Shown piece after piece: positions 10,364-20,650 of a DNA stretch of 64,000 bases (positions are counted from its first letter, which is position 1; each line of letters opens with the position of its first letter). Origin of the DNA: Gigaspora margarita (lineage: Eukaryota; Glomeromycota; Glomeromycetes; Diversisporales; Gigasporaceae); contig WTPW01000650.1 of NCBI GenBank assembly GCA_009809945.1, positions 28,701 through 92,700 on the forward strand, given 5' to 3'. The position numbers and the translations under genes are program-made. The notes beneath the pieces are model-generated. The model saw only the letters and a program-made list of their open reading frames with translations. It searched no databases and was not told where the DNA came from.

Positions 10364-10485
10364 AGGGGAGTGACAAAAATCAGGTGATTTTTTAGGAAGA
10401 AAAAGGGTAAAAAAAATCTATATTAAAGAGAGGGGGGGGAGTAGGCCTCTAATAAAAAATAATCAGATAATTAATGATATGGCCC
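10364..10485 (+). mobile_element. Family G MITE (122 bp) with G-rich interior
   Basis: It is flanked by TA at 10362-10363 and 10486-10487. The left end is AGGGGAGTGACAAAAATCAG; the right end is the imperfect complement, ending 'aatgatatggccct'. The interior carries a G-run and 'taggcctct'. Sister copies are 17880-18033, 18698-18844 and 61148-61298. Confidence 0.75.
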
Positions 10486-10849
10486 TAAGATAATACCTTT
10501 GCACTTCTAACAAAAAATAATTCTTTTACAATCCTGTATTAATTTTGACTCTAACTTTAATTTAATCTTTAATTTAATTCTATTTACATTAATATGGTCT
10601 TATTGGCTATAACAAATAAATGTATCACTAGGAGTAACAAATGTATTTTTTTTTTAAGTAAATATAAAACATTTTATATAAATATTTATTTACTGGTATA
10701 TAAAAATAGATTATATATTATAGTTAAGATTTTAATAATTTTGGTGTATTATGTAGCTAGAAAGCTTGTAAATTATATGTATATTCCTAGCTAAAAGTAT
10801 ATGAAAATTTTTAAAAACATGTGCTCATAAGCACATTGTATATATAGAT

Positions 10850-11065
10850 TTTACCACCAAAATTGATTTTTAAAAAAGGTTTATTTCATCTTCATTAGAG
10901 GAAATTGGAATTTTTTATAGGAGCAAATAAAAATAAATTTATATATTTACACTTCTTATAATTTCATCTATTCAAAAAAGTGTCAAAAAATTTCATCTTT
11001 TAAGTAAAATAGATCAAAAACAATTTGTCTTTCAAATTTTAATTTAGGGGTTTAAAACTCAAAAT
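10850..11065 (+). repeat. Family P dispersed repeat
   Basis: The ordered words 'ccaaaattgatttttaaaaa', 'attcaaaaaagtgtcaaaa' and 'agatcaaaaacaatttg' recur at 18565-18910 and 42275-42495. No TIR or TSD was recognised. Class unknown. Confidence 0.5.
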
Positions 11066-11449
11066 AACCAAAATCATATTATTCAAACAGGGTCCAATTT
11101 ACATTTCGAAATCAAATTCATTTGAACCTAATTCAGGTTCATTTGAACCCAAACCAGGTTCATTTGAACTCAAGACAGGTTCATTTGAACCAAAGTTGGG
11201 TTTATTTGAACTAAAAAAAAAAAATATAAAACCTATTCCCGGGGCAACGGCCAGACCCTAAGACCTAGTCTCCTGAAGTTCTGATGTTTGGATCTTGAAC
11301 CTGGTTGTAGTGTGAATTACCCAAAGATCGATCATAGAGTACTCTGAGATAATAATTATATGAGAAAACGCAATAAATAATTTTCATAATCATATGATAA
11401 CTTAATACAAGAAGAAGGTAGTAGCTATCCCACAAAAAATTTTCTGGTC

Positions 11450-11745
11450 ATGTGATTTTTTTGTAGCACAAACCAATCAAATTTTGAGATCAGGTGTAAT
11501 GTGAAAATCAAAACAATCAAAACAATCGAATAAAGCAAATGAATTAAAGTAATAAATCGAGTGGTTAGGGTTTGGGTTAGATACTTGCTAGAGTGCTACT
11601 AGTACCAAAATTTTGCAAAAAATTTTTTTTGTTAATGCACAGTAGACGATTTCATAAACAAACTTTAGAGTTATTAGCGATTTTTTATGAAAAATCATAA
11701 AAAGTGCAATTTTTACGTTACATCTGATCCTAAAATTCTAGGATT
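11450..11745 (+). repeat. Family A copy nested in the GAACC repeat complex
   Basis: 'gatcaggtgtaatgtgaaa', 'ggttagggtttgggttag', 'cgatttcataaacaaactt' and a matching 'gttacatctgatcct' end give the family order. The telomere-like tract is on the opposite strand relative to the flanking words in this copy. Confidence 0.5.
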
Positions 11746-12215
11746 TTAAGTCGTTCAAATGAACCGGGCCTGAACCTGGTTCAAACTACTCTTTTTAGCC
11801 GTTCTTTCAAAGAAAAATTAACAAGAAGTTCTTGAACCAGTTTTATAATCTAGTTTATAATCCTGGTTTATAAACCCAATTTATAAACTTAGCTTATAAA
11901 ACTGGTTTGAAAACTCAGTTTATATGAACCTGGTTATAACAAAATCGTAATACGTATGATAAAGAAATTATCAGTAAATTAAATATAATTTGTAATATGG
12001 TATGTCGAATCTTTGTACGAACGTACGTACATATATATTATGCATGCTTAGAAAGACATTTTGTCAACCANANTTACAGCAAANTCATATGATTCTATTG
12101 TACAGCAAGTTATGATGCAATCTTAATTTGTTATACGAACGTAGTTTATTAGCATGAAACTTCTAGGTTTCATCAAACAACTATAAATCTAACATTTATC
12201 GTAACTAAGTAAAAA

Positions 12216-12266
12216 AATAATTATCCAGGCAGGTCAGACAATATCTGACCTGCCTGGATAATTATT
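12216..12266. repeat. Perfect 23-bp stem with a 5-nt loop
   Basis: A perfect inverted repeat centred on loop CAATA (12239-12243), with arms containing ATCCAGGCAGGTCAGA. It is far longer than chance predicts and has a GC-rich top. It could be a minimal foldback insertion or a hairpin in a transcript; no T-run or neighbouring gene supports a terminator. Confidence 0.8.
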
Positions 12267-12621
12267 TCTTACCGATAATAGCTCTAGTGAACTTAGGTTC
12301 ATGAACTAGAGTTTGAACTTCAAAGTTAACCTCAAGTTCATACTTTAAGTTTATGAACTCAAGTTTAAACTTTAAAATTGAACTGAAGTTTATAAACCTC
12401 AGTTCAGTTCATTTTTTTCTTTGAACTTTATGGGACTGGACCGAAACTGAACTGAACGAACCACTTAACATCCCTATAAAATTCAATTGGTTTGCGCCAC
12501 GACAAAGTCACGTGACCGGAAAATTTTTGTGGGTTAACTACGTAGGTTATACAAGAAAGCTTTGACGTTTATAAAGCATCTAACATTTTCTAGTTAACTT
12601 TTTGATTTGAGTAATCTACAA

Positions 12622-13007
12622 ATGCAGAAATGCTGGTATGTCTTTTGTTCAATTAAAAGATTTTAAGAAATTAATAGATTAGTACCAGTCTTACATCAAG
12701 ATTATCATTCGGCCGAATTCAATAAGTCTTTGATTTCGGAATCGATATATAAAAGCATAATATTGATAGAACAATTTCATTATGTTTATTCCAATCTTTA
12801 TATTATTGTATATTATTAATGTACAGTACAGACGTTGTAGATTCTCTAGACGATCTTGACAAGTATATATTTAGTGATACACGTAAACAATTCATTAGTC
12901 AAAAAAAGTCTTTAAATCTCTGTACACACATCTTTATAAATCTTGACTCAGCTCTCACTAAATTATATAGATTTAATGCTTATGAATCCGTTTATTATTG
13001 GAACTAA
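12622..13007 (+). CDS. Small unknown protein (possible gene)
   Basis: I do not recognise this gene. The simple model is a single exon from ATG 12819 to TAA 13005-13007 (62 aa), starting MYSTDVVDSL. A two-exon model is also in frame: ATG 12622-12635, donor GTATGT at 12636, acceptor ending ...TACAG at 12826, continuing through CTDVVDSLDDLDKYIF. The product is polar and acidic at the start (VVDSLDDLDK), then amphipathic with an aromatic C terminus (YESVYYWN). No signal peptide or membrane segment is seen. In favour: it lies in a repeat-poor island about 1.1 kb upstream of VPS23, its composition is less AT-biased than the surrounding repeats, and an A-run follows the stop. Against: it is short and has no known motif. 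It could also be one exon of a longer gene or a chance frame. Confidence 0.4.
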
Positions 13008-13225
13008 ACCTGTACATCAAAAAAAAAAAGTATATTAATTTTATTATTATCAACCGGCAGATTTCATTTAAAAAAAGTTTAGACTTACGTGTCTTTCTAA
13101 AGTAATGAAAGTTCTTCAACACAAAAACTGCTTGTACAGAAAACTTACTAAAGTCTTAGTTAATTCTTGACGGGCAAGCTTTCCAAATTTTATTTCAATT
13201 ATATGACCGACCTAATATTTGCCGA

Positions 13226-13661
13226 TAGGGCTGTTAATGGAGCATAATACTCTGGAGTAAGCTAGGAGTATAAACCACTCCATGCCAGTGTGGTTTAGAC
13301 ATTACACCACTCCAGATTAATGTAAAAAGAAAACAGAGTGGTTTATACTCTAGAGTTACTGCTAATACTGCTCTGGATTAAAAATATAAATAATTTATTG
13401 CTAATTGTTGTACATCGAAAATAAAAATTATCAAGTTAATTAACATTGTAGCATTTAATAGAATTTGTTCTAGATATTGAAATATATATTGCAATTTAGA
13501 AAATAGTTTTTAATATNTTATAAAATTTAGTCTGAANTGACAATTTGGAGCAAATTATGGAGTATAATCTGGAGTTGTGACCTCCAGTGTGGTGTGGTTT
13601 TGATGTTTACTCTGGCAGANTATGCTCCACACCACTCTGGATCACTCTATTAACAGCCCTA
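13226..13661. mobile_element. hAT-like MITE (436 bp) with CTCTGGAGT repeats
   Basis: TIRs begin TAGGGCTGTTAAT and end ATTAACAGCCCTA. The 8-bp TSD TTTGCCGA lies at 13218-13225 and 13662-13669. Subterminal words CACTCTGG, CTGGAGT and GGAGCATA are repeated at both ends. It sits about 450 bp upstream of VPS23, so it could affect that promoter. Ns occur at 13517, 13537 and 13620. Confidence 0.9.
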
Positions 13662-14094
13662 TTTGCCGATTCGATAAGTTTGTGATTTCGATAATGATCA
13701 CTGCCGAATCAAGAATCAGCAAAAATTCGGTCGGTCAATTTTTCGCCAGATGCTCCTGAATTTATGAAAACAGCTGTAAACTTTATAAATGGATTTAAAA
13801 CCCATCCAGTTATTGACGTTAAAACTGTATAAAAAAAATTTTTTTTTTTTAGAAGTTTCTGGAATCAAGCAAGTTACCGAAGTCAAGTTTATCGAATTCG
13901 GTCATTGGCATTTTTTTTTAGATGCCCCAAAAATTCATCTTTTGAGTCTTGTAAAAAAAATTCAAATTTCGCCAAATGCACTTTGGACTTTATCACTGTA
14001 ACACGACTACCTCCTTTTGATAATCTACTTAATGACGTAAGGTCAAGTGACGTACTATAATTGTGTATATTAATACCTGGTTGGTTTATAAACC

Positions 14095-16099
14095 ATGCCA
14101 ACTTTTCCAATGGCTACAGATTTACATTCAATACGGACATGGCTTCGCAATGCTTTGGAAAAAGTTCCAGTAAGTACATTATTTTGTATTAACTGTTATT
14201 CTTTCTGGAAAGCTGTGTGTTAACTATATTCTTATAGTACGCACATCCTGATCGAGCATTTCGAGACGTTGACACCACCATATCAGTGTTCGGCAAATCG
14301 TTAACTTTAAAGACAGATACATATAGTAAGTAACAAAGGTTACTTTATTAAATAGGATGATCATACTTCTATGTACTATTATAGTTTCACTAGATCAAAA
14401 AAAAAAAATTTCGAATTTCTAGTTTTCTGATATAAAGCAAGTTCGTTTGGACTTTTGGAACTAACAATAGACATATTGATCCTTATACTTTTCCCTTCAA
14501 GCATACGATGATGGCAAAAGTAAATCTTTGTTATGTCTTCACGGAACAATTCCGATTACTTTCAAATCAACTCCATACAACATTCCAGTCAACATTTGGA
14601 TCCCAACTGAATATCCTATGGCTGCACCCATCGTATTCGTGGTTCCAACTTCTAATATGTTAGTAAGACCATCAGAAATTGTTGATGTGAGTGGTCGATG
14701 TCAACATACATATTTGCAACATTGGGGAATTAATCCACAGGAGGTTTGTATTCGTTTTATTAAACTTATTTGAAATTTTTATTATTTACTAGCTCGAAAA
14801 TTCATATTTACCTTTTTTTTATATTGAAGGAATCAAATATTGTTGCATTATGTCGAATTCTACAAGACGTGTTTGGCCATAACCCACCTGTATACACAAA
14901 ACCCACTTCTCAACCTTCACCGGCTCCACAATTATTACATCAACCACATACTAATGGAGGTCAGAATATTTTAAAGTCCCCAGTTCTTCATGCTTATCAT
15001 CCACAATCTCCAACACCACCTCCTTTACCGCCTCCTCCACCTTATCAATCTGTTGCAACAAATAAACCGGCCAGTAGGCCGAGAAGTCTTAGTCAAGCTG
15101 CACCTGCTCCTCCTCCAAATCCACGGTATATGATCCCGGTAACTTCTATCCTCAATTCATCACAAATACCTTTTTTTGTTTCTTTATATTTAATATATTT
15201 TATATATATTAACTTATATTTTATATTTTATATAACCTTCATAAAAAAAAGTCTCAAAATCATATGTATCAACAAAAGCCACCGTCACAACAACATTCTA
15301 ACTCATTACCAAGGTTTCTATCTGGTGAAGATTCTTCACAGCTTCATATTTCAAGTATACTTGATGAACCTTCACCAGCTTTTATTCCACAACCTGCACC
15401 ATTACCAACAACACAAAATCCAGAACTGGTAAAATTACAATCTGCAGTTTATGATAAAGTAAAAGAAAGTTGTAATGAATTCTTTGAAATATCGACACCA
15501 GAAATACATAGAATAATGGGTTGTGGTGAACAACTAAATAAAAGCAAAGTACACATTAATCAGGAACGTGAACATTTACTTAATTTAGAAAATAAAATAA
15601 AGGAAAAAACCGAATTTTTAAAGAATAAAGTGGCTGAAATTGATAAGTTAATAGAGAAAGTCACAAACATGCCAGAAGTTTCAGTTGATGATGTCCTATG
15701 TGGAACGACTATAGTATACAATCAGTTGAGTATTTCACTTCATTTATTTTAAATTCCATTCATTATTAGTATTTAACAAATATCACCTTTAGGTTATTTG
15801 AATTGGTGGCTGAAGATAATGCAATCGAAGATACTATTTATTATTTAGGGAAAGCTTTATCCACTGAGAGGGTAGATTTGAATACATATATGAAGGTATT
15901 AATCATAATTATGAAATCAATGATTTTAATTTATGAAACTTTTTTTTTTATGTGTATATTTAAGTTTATATATATATATCTGTGTTTTATATCCCTAAAT
16001 TAGAATATTCGCACACTAGCACGAGAGCAATTCATGCGTAGGGCTCTAATTCAAAAAATTCGTCGACAAACAGGTTTCGATAAGTTGGGTTATCGGTGA
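14095..16099 (+). CDS. VPS23: ESCRT-I subunit Vps23/TSG101
   Basis: Seven exons: 14110-14169, 14238-14325, 14502-14743, 14830-15138, 15252-15724, 15793-15895 and 16004-16099. All introns are GT-AG, 68-176 nt. The product is 456 aa from ATG 14110; an in-frame ATG at 14095 would add five residues, and a stop at 14089 bars anything further upstream. Residues 1 to about 155 form a UEV (inactive E2-like) domain, with YDDG, LCLHGTIPI, YPMAAPIVFVVPT and a final helix ending VFGHNPPVY. About 155-300 is Pro-rich (PPPLPPPPP). About 310-375 is a heptad-rich coiled coil. About 385-450 is the steadiness box, ending IRRQTGFDKLGYR. As in this family, the E2 catalytic cysteine is replaced: the VSGRCQHTYL segment occupies that region. 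By family knowledge it binds ubiquitinated cargo on endosomes as part of ESCRT-I, with Vps28 and Vps37, for multivesicular-body sorting. Domain order and length fit well. Confidence 0.95.
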
Positions 16100-16480
16100 A
16101 ATTATTATACATTAGTTTAACTTTCTTTAGCAAAAATTGGTGTAGAATCTTGCAATATCAAAATTTTTTGTTATGTACTTTAATGAATATAAATGATGTC
16201 ATAATTTAATTATATATATCAAGTCATTAACGTTAAATAAGATTTTTTTTTTCTTATTACTATTTTTGATGTAATTGTGTTAAAGAAGTAATAATATTTA
16301 CAAATTAAAAGTTGAAATACTAGAACTTAATCTGAATTTGAACCACAAACGTTTTGTAAATCAATATATTAAAAAGTGATATATGTAACATGATAACATT
16401 AGCTCATATAATAGATCATTTCCATATTCGATATATAATATTATCAAAAAAAGAAAAGACTTCATCATACCTACTATCAA

Positions 16481-16564
16481 GGTGACATGGCCGAGTGGTC
16501 TAAGGCGCTGCGTTCAGGTCGCAGTCTCAGCAATGGGGCGTGAGTTCGAATCTCACTGTCACCA
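16481..16564 (+). tRNA. tRNA-Leu (anticodon CAG)
   Basis: An 84-nt type II tRNA. The acceptor stem GGTGACA pairs with TGTCACC, discriminator A at 16564, CCA not encoded. A box TGGCCGAGTGGTCTA; anticodon stem CTGCG/CGCAG with loop TTCAGGT (CAG); long variable arm; T arm GTGAG-TTCGAAT-CTCAC. No intron. A T-run at about 16577 can end Pol III transcription. It reads CUG, so CUG is probably leucine here (no CTG-clade reassignment). It lies 382 bp downstream of VPS23. Confidence 0.97.
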
Positions 16565-17455
16565 GATATTGTTAAATTTTCATTTCAACTTTTTCTTAAA
16601 TTTTCATATTAAAAAAAAATGATTCTTACATAATAAATATATATATATTTTTTTTTATCAAAAGTATATATATTAATATACAGTATATATTATCAATGCG
16701 CCAATTTTAGATAAATTTATATATGTCGCAAATGAGCATCGTTCTGCATGAGGTCATCTCACATCTCGTGTGAGGTCATATGATATCCGAAAATATATGC
16801 TTGGTTCGTCGCACACATAGTACGTACGCAGTTATACTTTTTTATCTGTTATGTTGTCTGTGTTTCATAAAAATTTTATTGGACGAAAACTAGTTGATGT
16901 GCCATTGTAATCATTATGCATATATGCATTGGTTTAAAATGACATTAATTTCGGATTCAATAAACGACATGCAACCAGTATTTAAAATTTTGATGTTCTC
17001 ATGTTCTCAAGACACTAATTTTTTCTAAGAACATTAATATCTAAAATAAAGCTCTCTTGTTTGAGAATATTTTGTATAGATAAAACGTTCTCAAAATATT
17101 ATTACTATTAAATAATTAAAACTATTATAACTTTTTTATTACTATAATAATTTGGTTTAGACTCTTAAATAATGATGTAGACAAGAACTTTCTGACTTCA
17201 ATAGTACTTTAAATATTGAAAATTGGCCTAGTAAATCATGAGATATATATTTTAATTTTTGTTTTTCTTTACAAATTTGCAAGAAAAAATAGTTGCAAAA
17301 AATTAAATAAATATAATTAGTTTGATTAATTTTTTTGTTTCAAGTACTATTGAGTTAGAAAGTTCCTGTTTATAACTTTACTTAAAAGCCCAAGATAGAT
17401 TTATATAATAAATATATAAGCTTATTTAAAAAAAATAATAAAAATATTAAAACAA
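16565..17455. other. AT-rich intergenic DNA downstream of tRNA-Leu
   Basis: Mostly low-complexity A/T. A small inverted motif, 'ctcatcacatctcgtgtgagg'-like, lies near 16750-16775. I see no gene, TIR or SINE boundary in it. Confidence 0.4.
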
Positions 17456-17700
17456 TTTTTTTTTTTTAAGTATGCTTTGGCAGGTAGTTTTACTAGTATT
17501 TGTTATATAAATGAATATACAACTAGCCATATGTGCCTAATTTAAGTAGTTTATCCAAAGGTTTTATACTAGCTATTATATCTGCAACCCAAATATAGGA
17601 ATTGCTTATTTAAACCTTTTAATCTACACTTTATTTACTATTATCTTTTGTACTATTATTACTATAAGTAGAGCAGTTCTCTAATAGATAGTTTGTTTTA
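17456..17700 (-). repeat. SINE tail fragment
   Basis: A plus-strand T-run at 17457-17470 (the minus-strand A tail) is followed by 'caactagccatatgtgccta', 'ccaaaggttttatactagct' and 'ctgcaacccaaatatagg', the complement of 5650-5810 in the SINE at 3737-5849 and parallel to 39225-39370. The head was not found. Confidence 0.6.
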
Positions 17701-17879
17701 AAATTATTTATTCTTGCAAAATATCCTTATCTTAAGCATGCATGTTTCATATATATATAACTGGCCTTTAGTAGCTTACATATTTACCAAAACTTATACT
17801 TGAAATTAAAACAAATCATAAACTTTTACTACTATTTACTTTAACTTTTAAAGGACAAACCAAAATTTTTAGAAGAGTA

Positions 17880-18033
17880 AGGGGAGTGACAAAAATCAGG
17901 TGATTTTTTAGGGGGGGGAGGGGGTAAAAAAAGTTGAAATTACATATAAGAACCTGACTATATATATATTAAAGAAGAGGAAGGGGGGGTAGACCTCTGA
18001 TAAAAAATAATCAGGTGATTAATGACACGGCCC
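17880..18033 (+). mobile_element. Family G MITE (154 bp) with G-run interior
   Basis: TA at 17878-17879 and 18034-18035. Ends are AGGGGAGTGACAAAAATCAG and the imperfect complement ...AATGACACGGCCCT. The interior has GGGGGGGGAGGGGG and GGAAGGGGGGG runs, unusual in this genome. Confidence 0.8.
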
Positions 18034-18564
18034 TAAAAGTTTATAATTTGATCAAATTATATATTGTTATAATTGAATTTAATTGGCTAATATTTTAATT
18101 AGATAAGAGGTGAGTAGTATATTGTTTTAGTAAACAGAAATCATCTAATTTCTGTTACTCTTTTTACAAGATTCATTCCAATTCTAATATTTATATCCAA
18201 TCTTTTCTATAGTTCTTATACTGGTTGCTTTTGAACTACTAAATAAGTTAGCTTGAATAGGTTGTTTTACTTTAGCTTTAAGTATTATTATAGTTTCTTT
18301 TTTTGGATTTTATTTTTATAGTATAGATTTTTTTTTTCTAATATGATAATCCTAATAGCTAGGTTGATAAAACTTTTTTTAAGAATTTTTATTATTAATT
18401 CTTTAATTTTTGGTTTTCAAAGTTCTAGTTTTTTGTTTGTCTTTTAGCTCAAATTTTGATAAACAGATTTTAGTTACTTTCATTCTTTGAATTTGTTTAT
18501 ATAACATTATACAACTATATTCAAAAACTTCTATACTAAATTAGTGATACTATCAAAATTAATT

Positions 18565-18910
18565 TTTAAAAAAGTTTTATTTTATTTTTATTATAACAAG
18601 TTAAAATTTGTTATAAAAAAAAGCAAATAAAATTTATATATTTAAGCTCTTTATAATTTTGTTTATTCAAAAAAGTATCAAAAAATTTTATCTTTTAGGG
18701 CCATGTCATTAATCACTTGATTATTTTTTATTAGAGGCCTACTTCCCCCTCCTTAATATAAATTTGGTCAGGTTCCTATATGTAATTTCACTATTTTTTA
18801 CCCCTTCTTCTCCTAAAAAATCACCTGATTTTTGTCACTTCCCTTATATAAAATAGTTTAAAAACAATTTTGGAATCAAATTTTAATTTTGGGTTCTAAA
18901 ATCTAAAATA
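18565..18910 (+). repeat. Family P repeat interrupted by a family G MITE
   Basis: The left part matches 10850-10990 ('attaatttttaaaaaagt', 'ttcaaaaaagtatcaaaa'). The right part resumes at about 18847 ('aaatag', 'aaaaacaattttgg'). The G element at 18698-18844 sits between. The uninterrupted versions at 10990-11020 and 42415-42440 serve as empty sites. Confidence 0.6.
18698..18844 (-). mobile_element. Family G MITE (147 bp), minus orientation
   Basis: Begins GGGCCATGTCATTAATCAC and ends with the complement of the AGGGAAGTGAC terminus, flanked by TA at 18696-18697 and 18845-18846. It carries C-rich runs corresponding to the G-runs of 17880-18033. Confidence 0.75.
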
Positions 18911-19252
18911 ATTTTATTTTCATATATATACTAAATAGTAGTACCAAGATTATTATAAAAATTGAACTTGGATATTCAAATACCTGTTTTATTATAACTA
19001 TTTTATAAAAGCTGCATCTGAATAGCTATTAGTTTTTAGTTGCAAATATTTGAATAAATACTATAAATAACTATATAACCTTTTAGGTATTTATAATTTA
19101 GGATATCATAAAATTAGAAGTATAGCAGGTTTTGAATCTAATTGGTTAATTATTGACCACATATATCATCTAACTTTAAATACCATAAAAATGAATTGCT
19201 AAATATATTTATACTTTTTGTTCTTTATGAAAACAGAAAAATAATCATAAAG

Positions 19253-20340
19253 GTTAGGGGCATGCTATTTATCACACGATTTTTACTATAAATACATGGT
19301 CAGTGATAGTGTTTCACACGGATCAAATCAGACAGATATTTTTAAAGATTCGGAACCGATCTGAAAAATCAAATCAGATCTATATTCAGATCCAGATTTG
19401 ACTCTAAAGATCCAGATTTGGATCCAAATCTGACATAGTTACACAACTAACAGTATATGATTGGTTAACATTATGTGTAATTATTCCAGGTTACCTACTG
19501 AATAATTGTACTTTTTGAGAAAGTAACATCTTACAAATAAAAATCACTATAAAGACTATTTCTAGCTTCGAAAAAATGCTTATTTTTATTGTACAAAAAT
19601 AATCAACATCTCAAGAACTTCACTTAACAGTTAAAAAAAAGCATCTATTTTGCTATTTATTACTATACTATACTAGCTATATATAAGGTTTAAATGCTGA
19701 AAATAATCAACTAAAGAGGTTGATTGAGACGTTTACAGGTAAGTTTTGATCTTGAAAAACAACTTAGAAATCTTGTCGGTGTGTTACTTTAATAATTAAC
19801 TTAATATTTACTATACATCTTGTGTATTAATTAATATTATAGAGTTAAATCGTTGGATAAGCAGTTGTAATCGTGGTTTAGATTTATTTTAGTAGCAGAT
19901 CTATATAGTATATATGAGTGGTATTGCACTCATTAACTAAGGGTTATAGCAGTAATTGTGGTGAATAAAAATAAAATAGAATTATGATTTGAATATGAAA
20001 TTAATATAAAGCTTTACTAATAATAATAAAAGTCTACAATACTTGCAAAATTTAAGATTTGTATATAAATTAGCCAATCATATGAATGTTGTCCTATAAT
20101 AGATCACCCAAGTGACTCTTATGCAAGTACAATCACTAAATTAACTAATTAGAGTCTACTAAACACAGCCAATCAACATGAACAGATCCAACAGTTTTTT
20201 CAGATCAGATTCTCAATATGAATTCGAATGTTGACAGATTCTATAAATGATGGATTTGGATCCGATCTGACCACCAGATCTGGATCAGATTCGGATCTTT
20301 GGATCAGATCTGTGGAACACTAGTATATAGTTAGCTAATA
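19253..20340. mobile_element. hAT-like element with GGATCAGATCT repeats inside a family H remnant
   Basis: A family H left half ('ggggcatgctatttatcac') runs to about 19306. Then 19307-20322 has ends TAGTGTTTCACACGGATC and ...GATCTGTGGAACACTA, which fit YARNG. GATCAGAT, GATCCAGAT and GGATCCAAATCT words are packed at 19317-19440 and 20180-20315. I could not find a clean 8-bp TSD, so the ends are provisional. The roughly 700-bp interior holds no gene. Confidence 0.6.
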
Positions 20341-20650
20341 ATTTTTTAAGGCAACTACTAGGCCAATATGAATAATCTAATTAATTTTAATTTATTTTAG
20401 TGAATTTACAATATTTAATTAATTAATCTTTTGGCTATTAATTTAGTATAAAAAAATTTTATTTGAATAATTAGCAAAAAATTTTCTGCTTATATAATTT
20501 ATATAGTAATCTGTATTATATTATCCTAAAATCATGTACAAAATGACTAGTGAATTATTAATTAAATAAAGATTGTATAACCCAAATATTCCAAATTTGA
20601 TTTTTGCTAATTGTGAATATAATCTTTACAAATTTTTTAATATTAAATAA

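Larger units (their letters stand above)
11085..12476. repeat. GAACC/GGTTC-rich repeat complex
   Basis: Five tandem units of about 20 bp containing GGTTCATTTGAACC lie at 11105-11210. Related words (gaacctggttca, tggtttataaac) fill 11760-11940, and gaacttaggttcatgaact words fill 12285-12460. The right limit ends ...CTTAACATCCCTA, the complement of a TAGGG hAT-type end. The left limit is unresolved. More than one element may be involved. No gene is visible. Confidence 0.45.

Noticed and set aside
13789..14110. Frames upstream of VPS23 (70 and 73 aa on opposite strands)
   Set aside because: They overlap each other, lack motifs and precede the VPS23 start; likely promoter and leader sequence.
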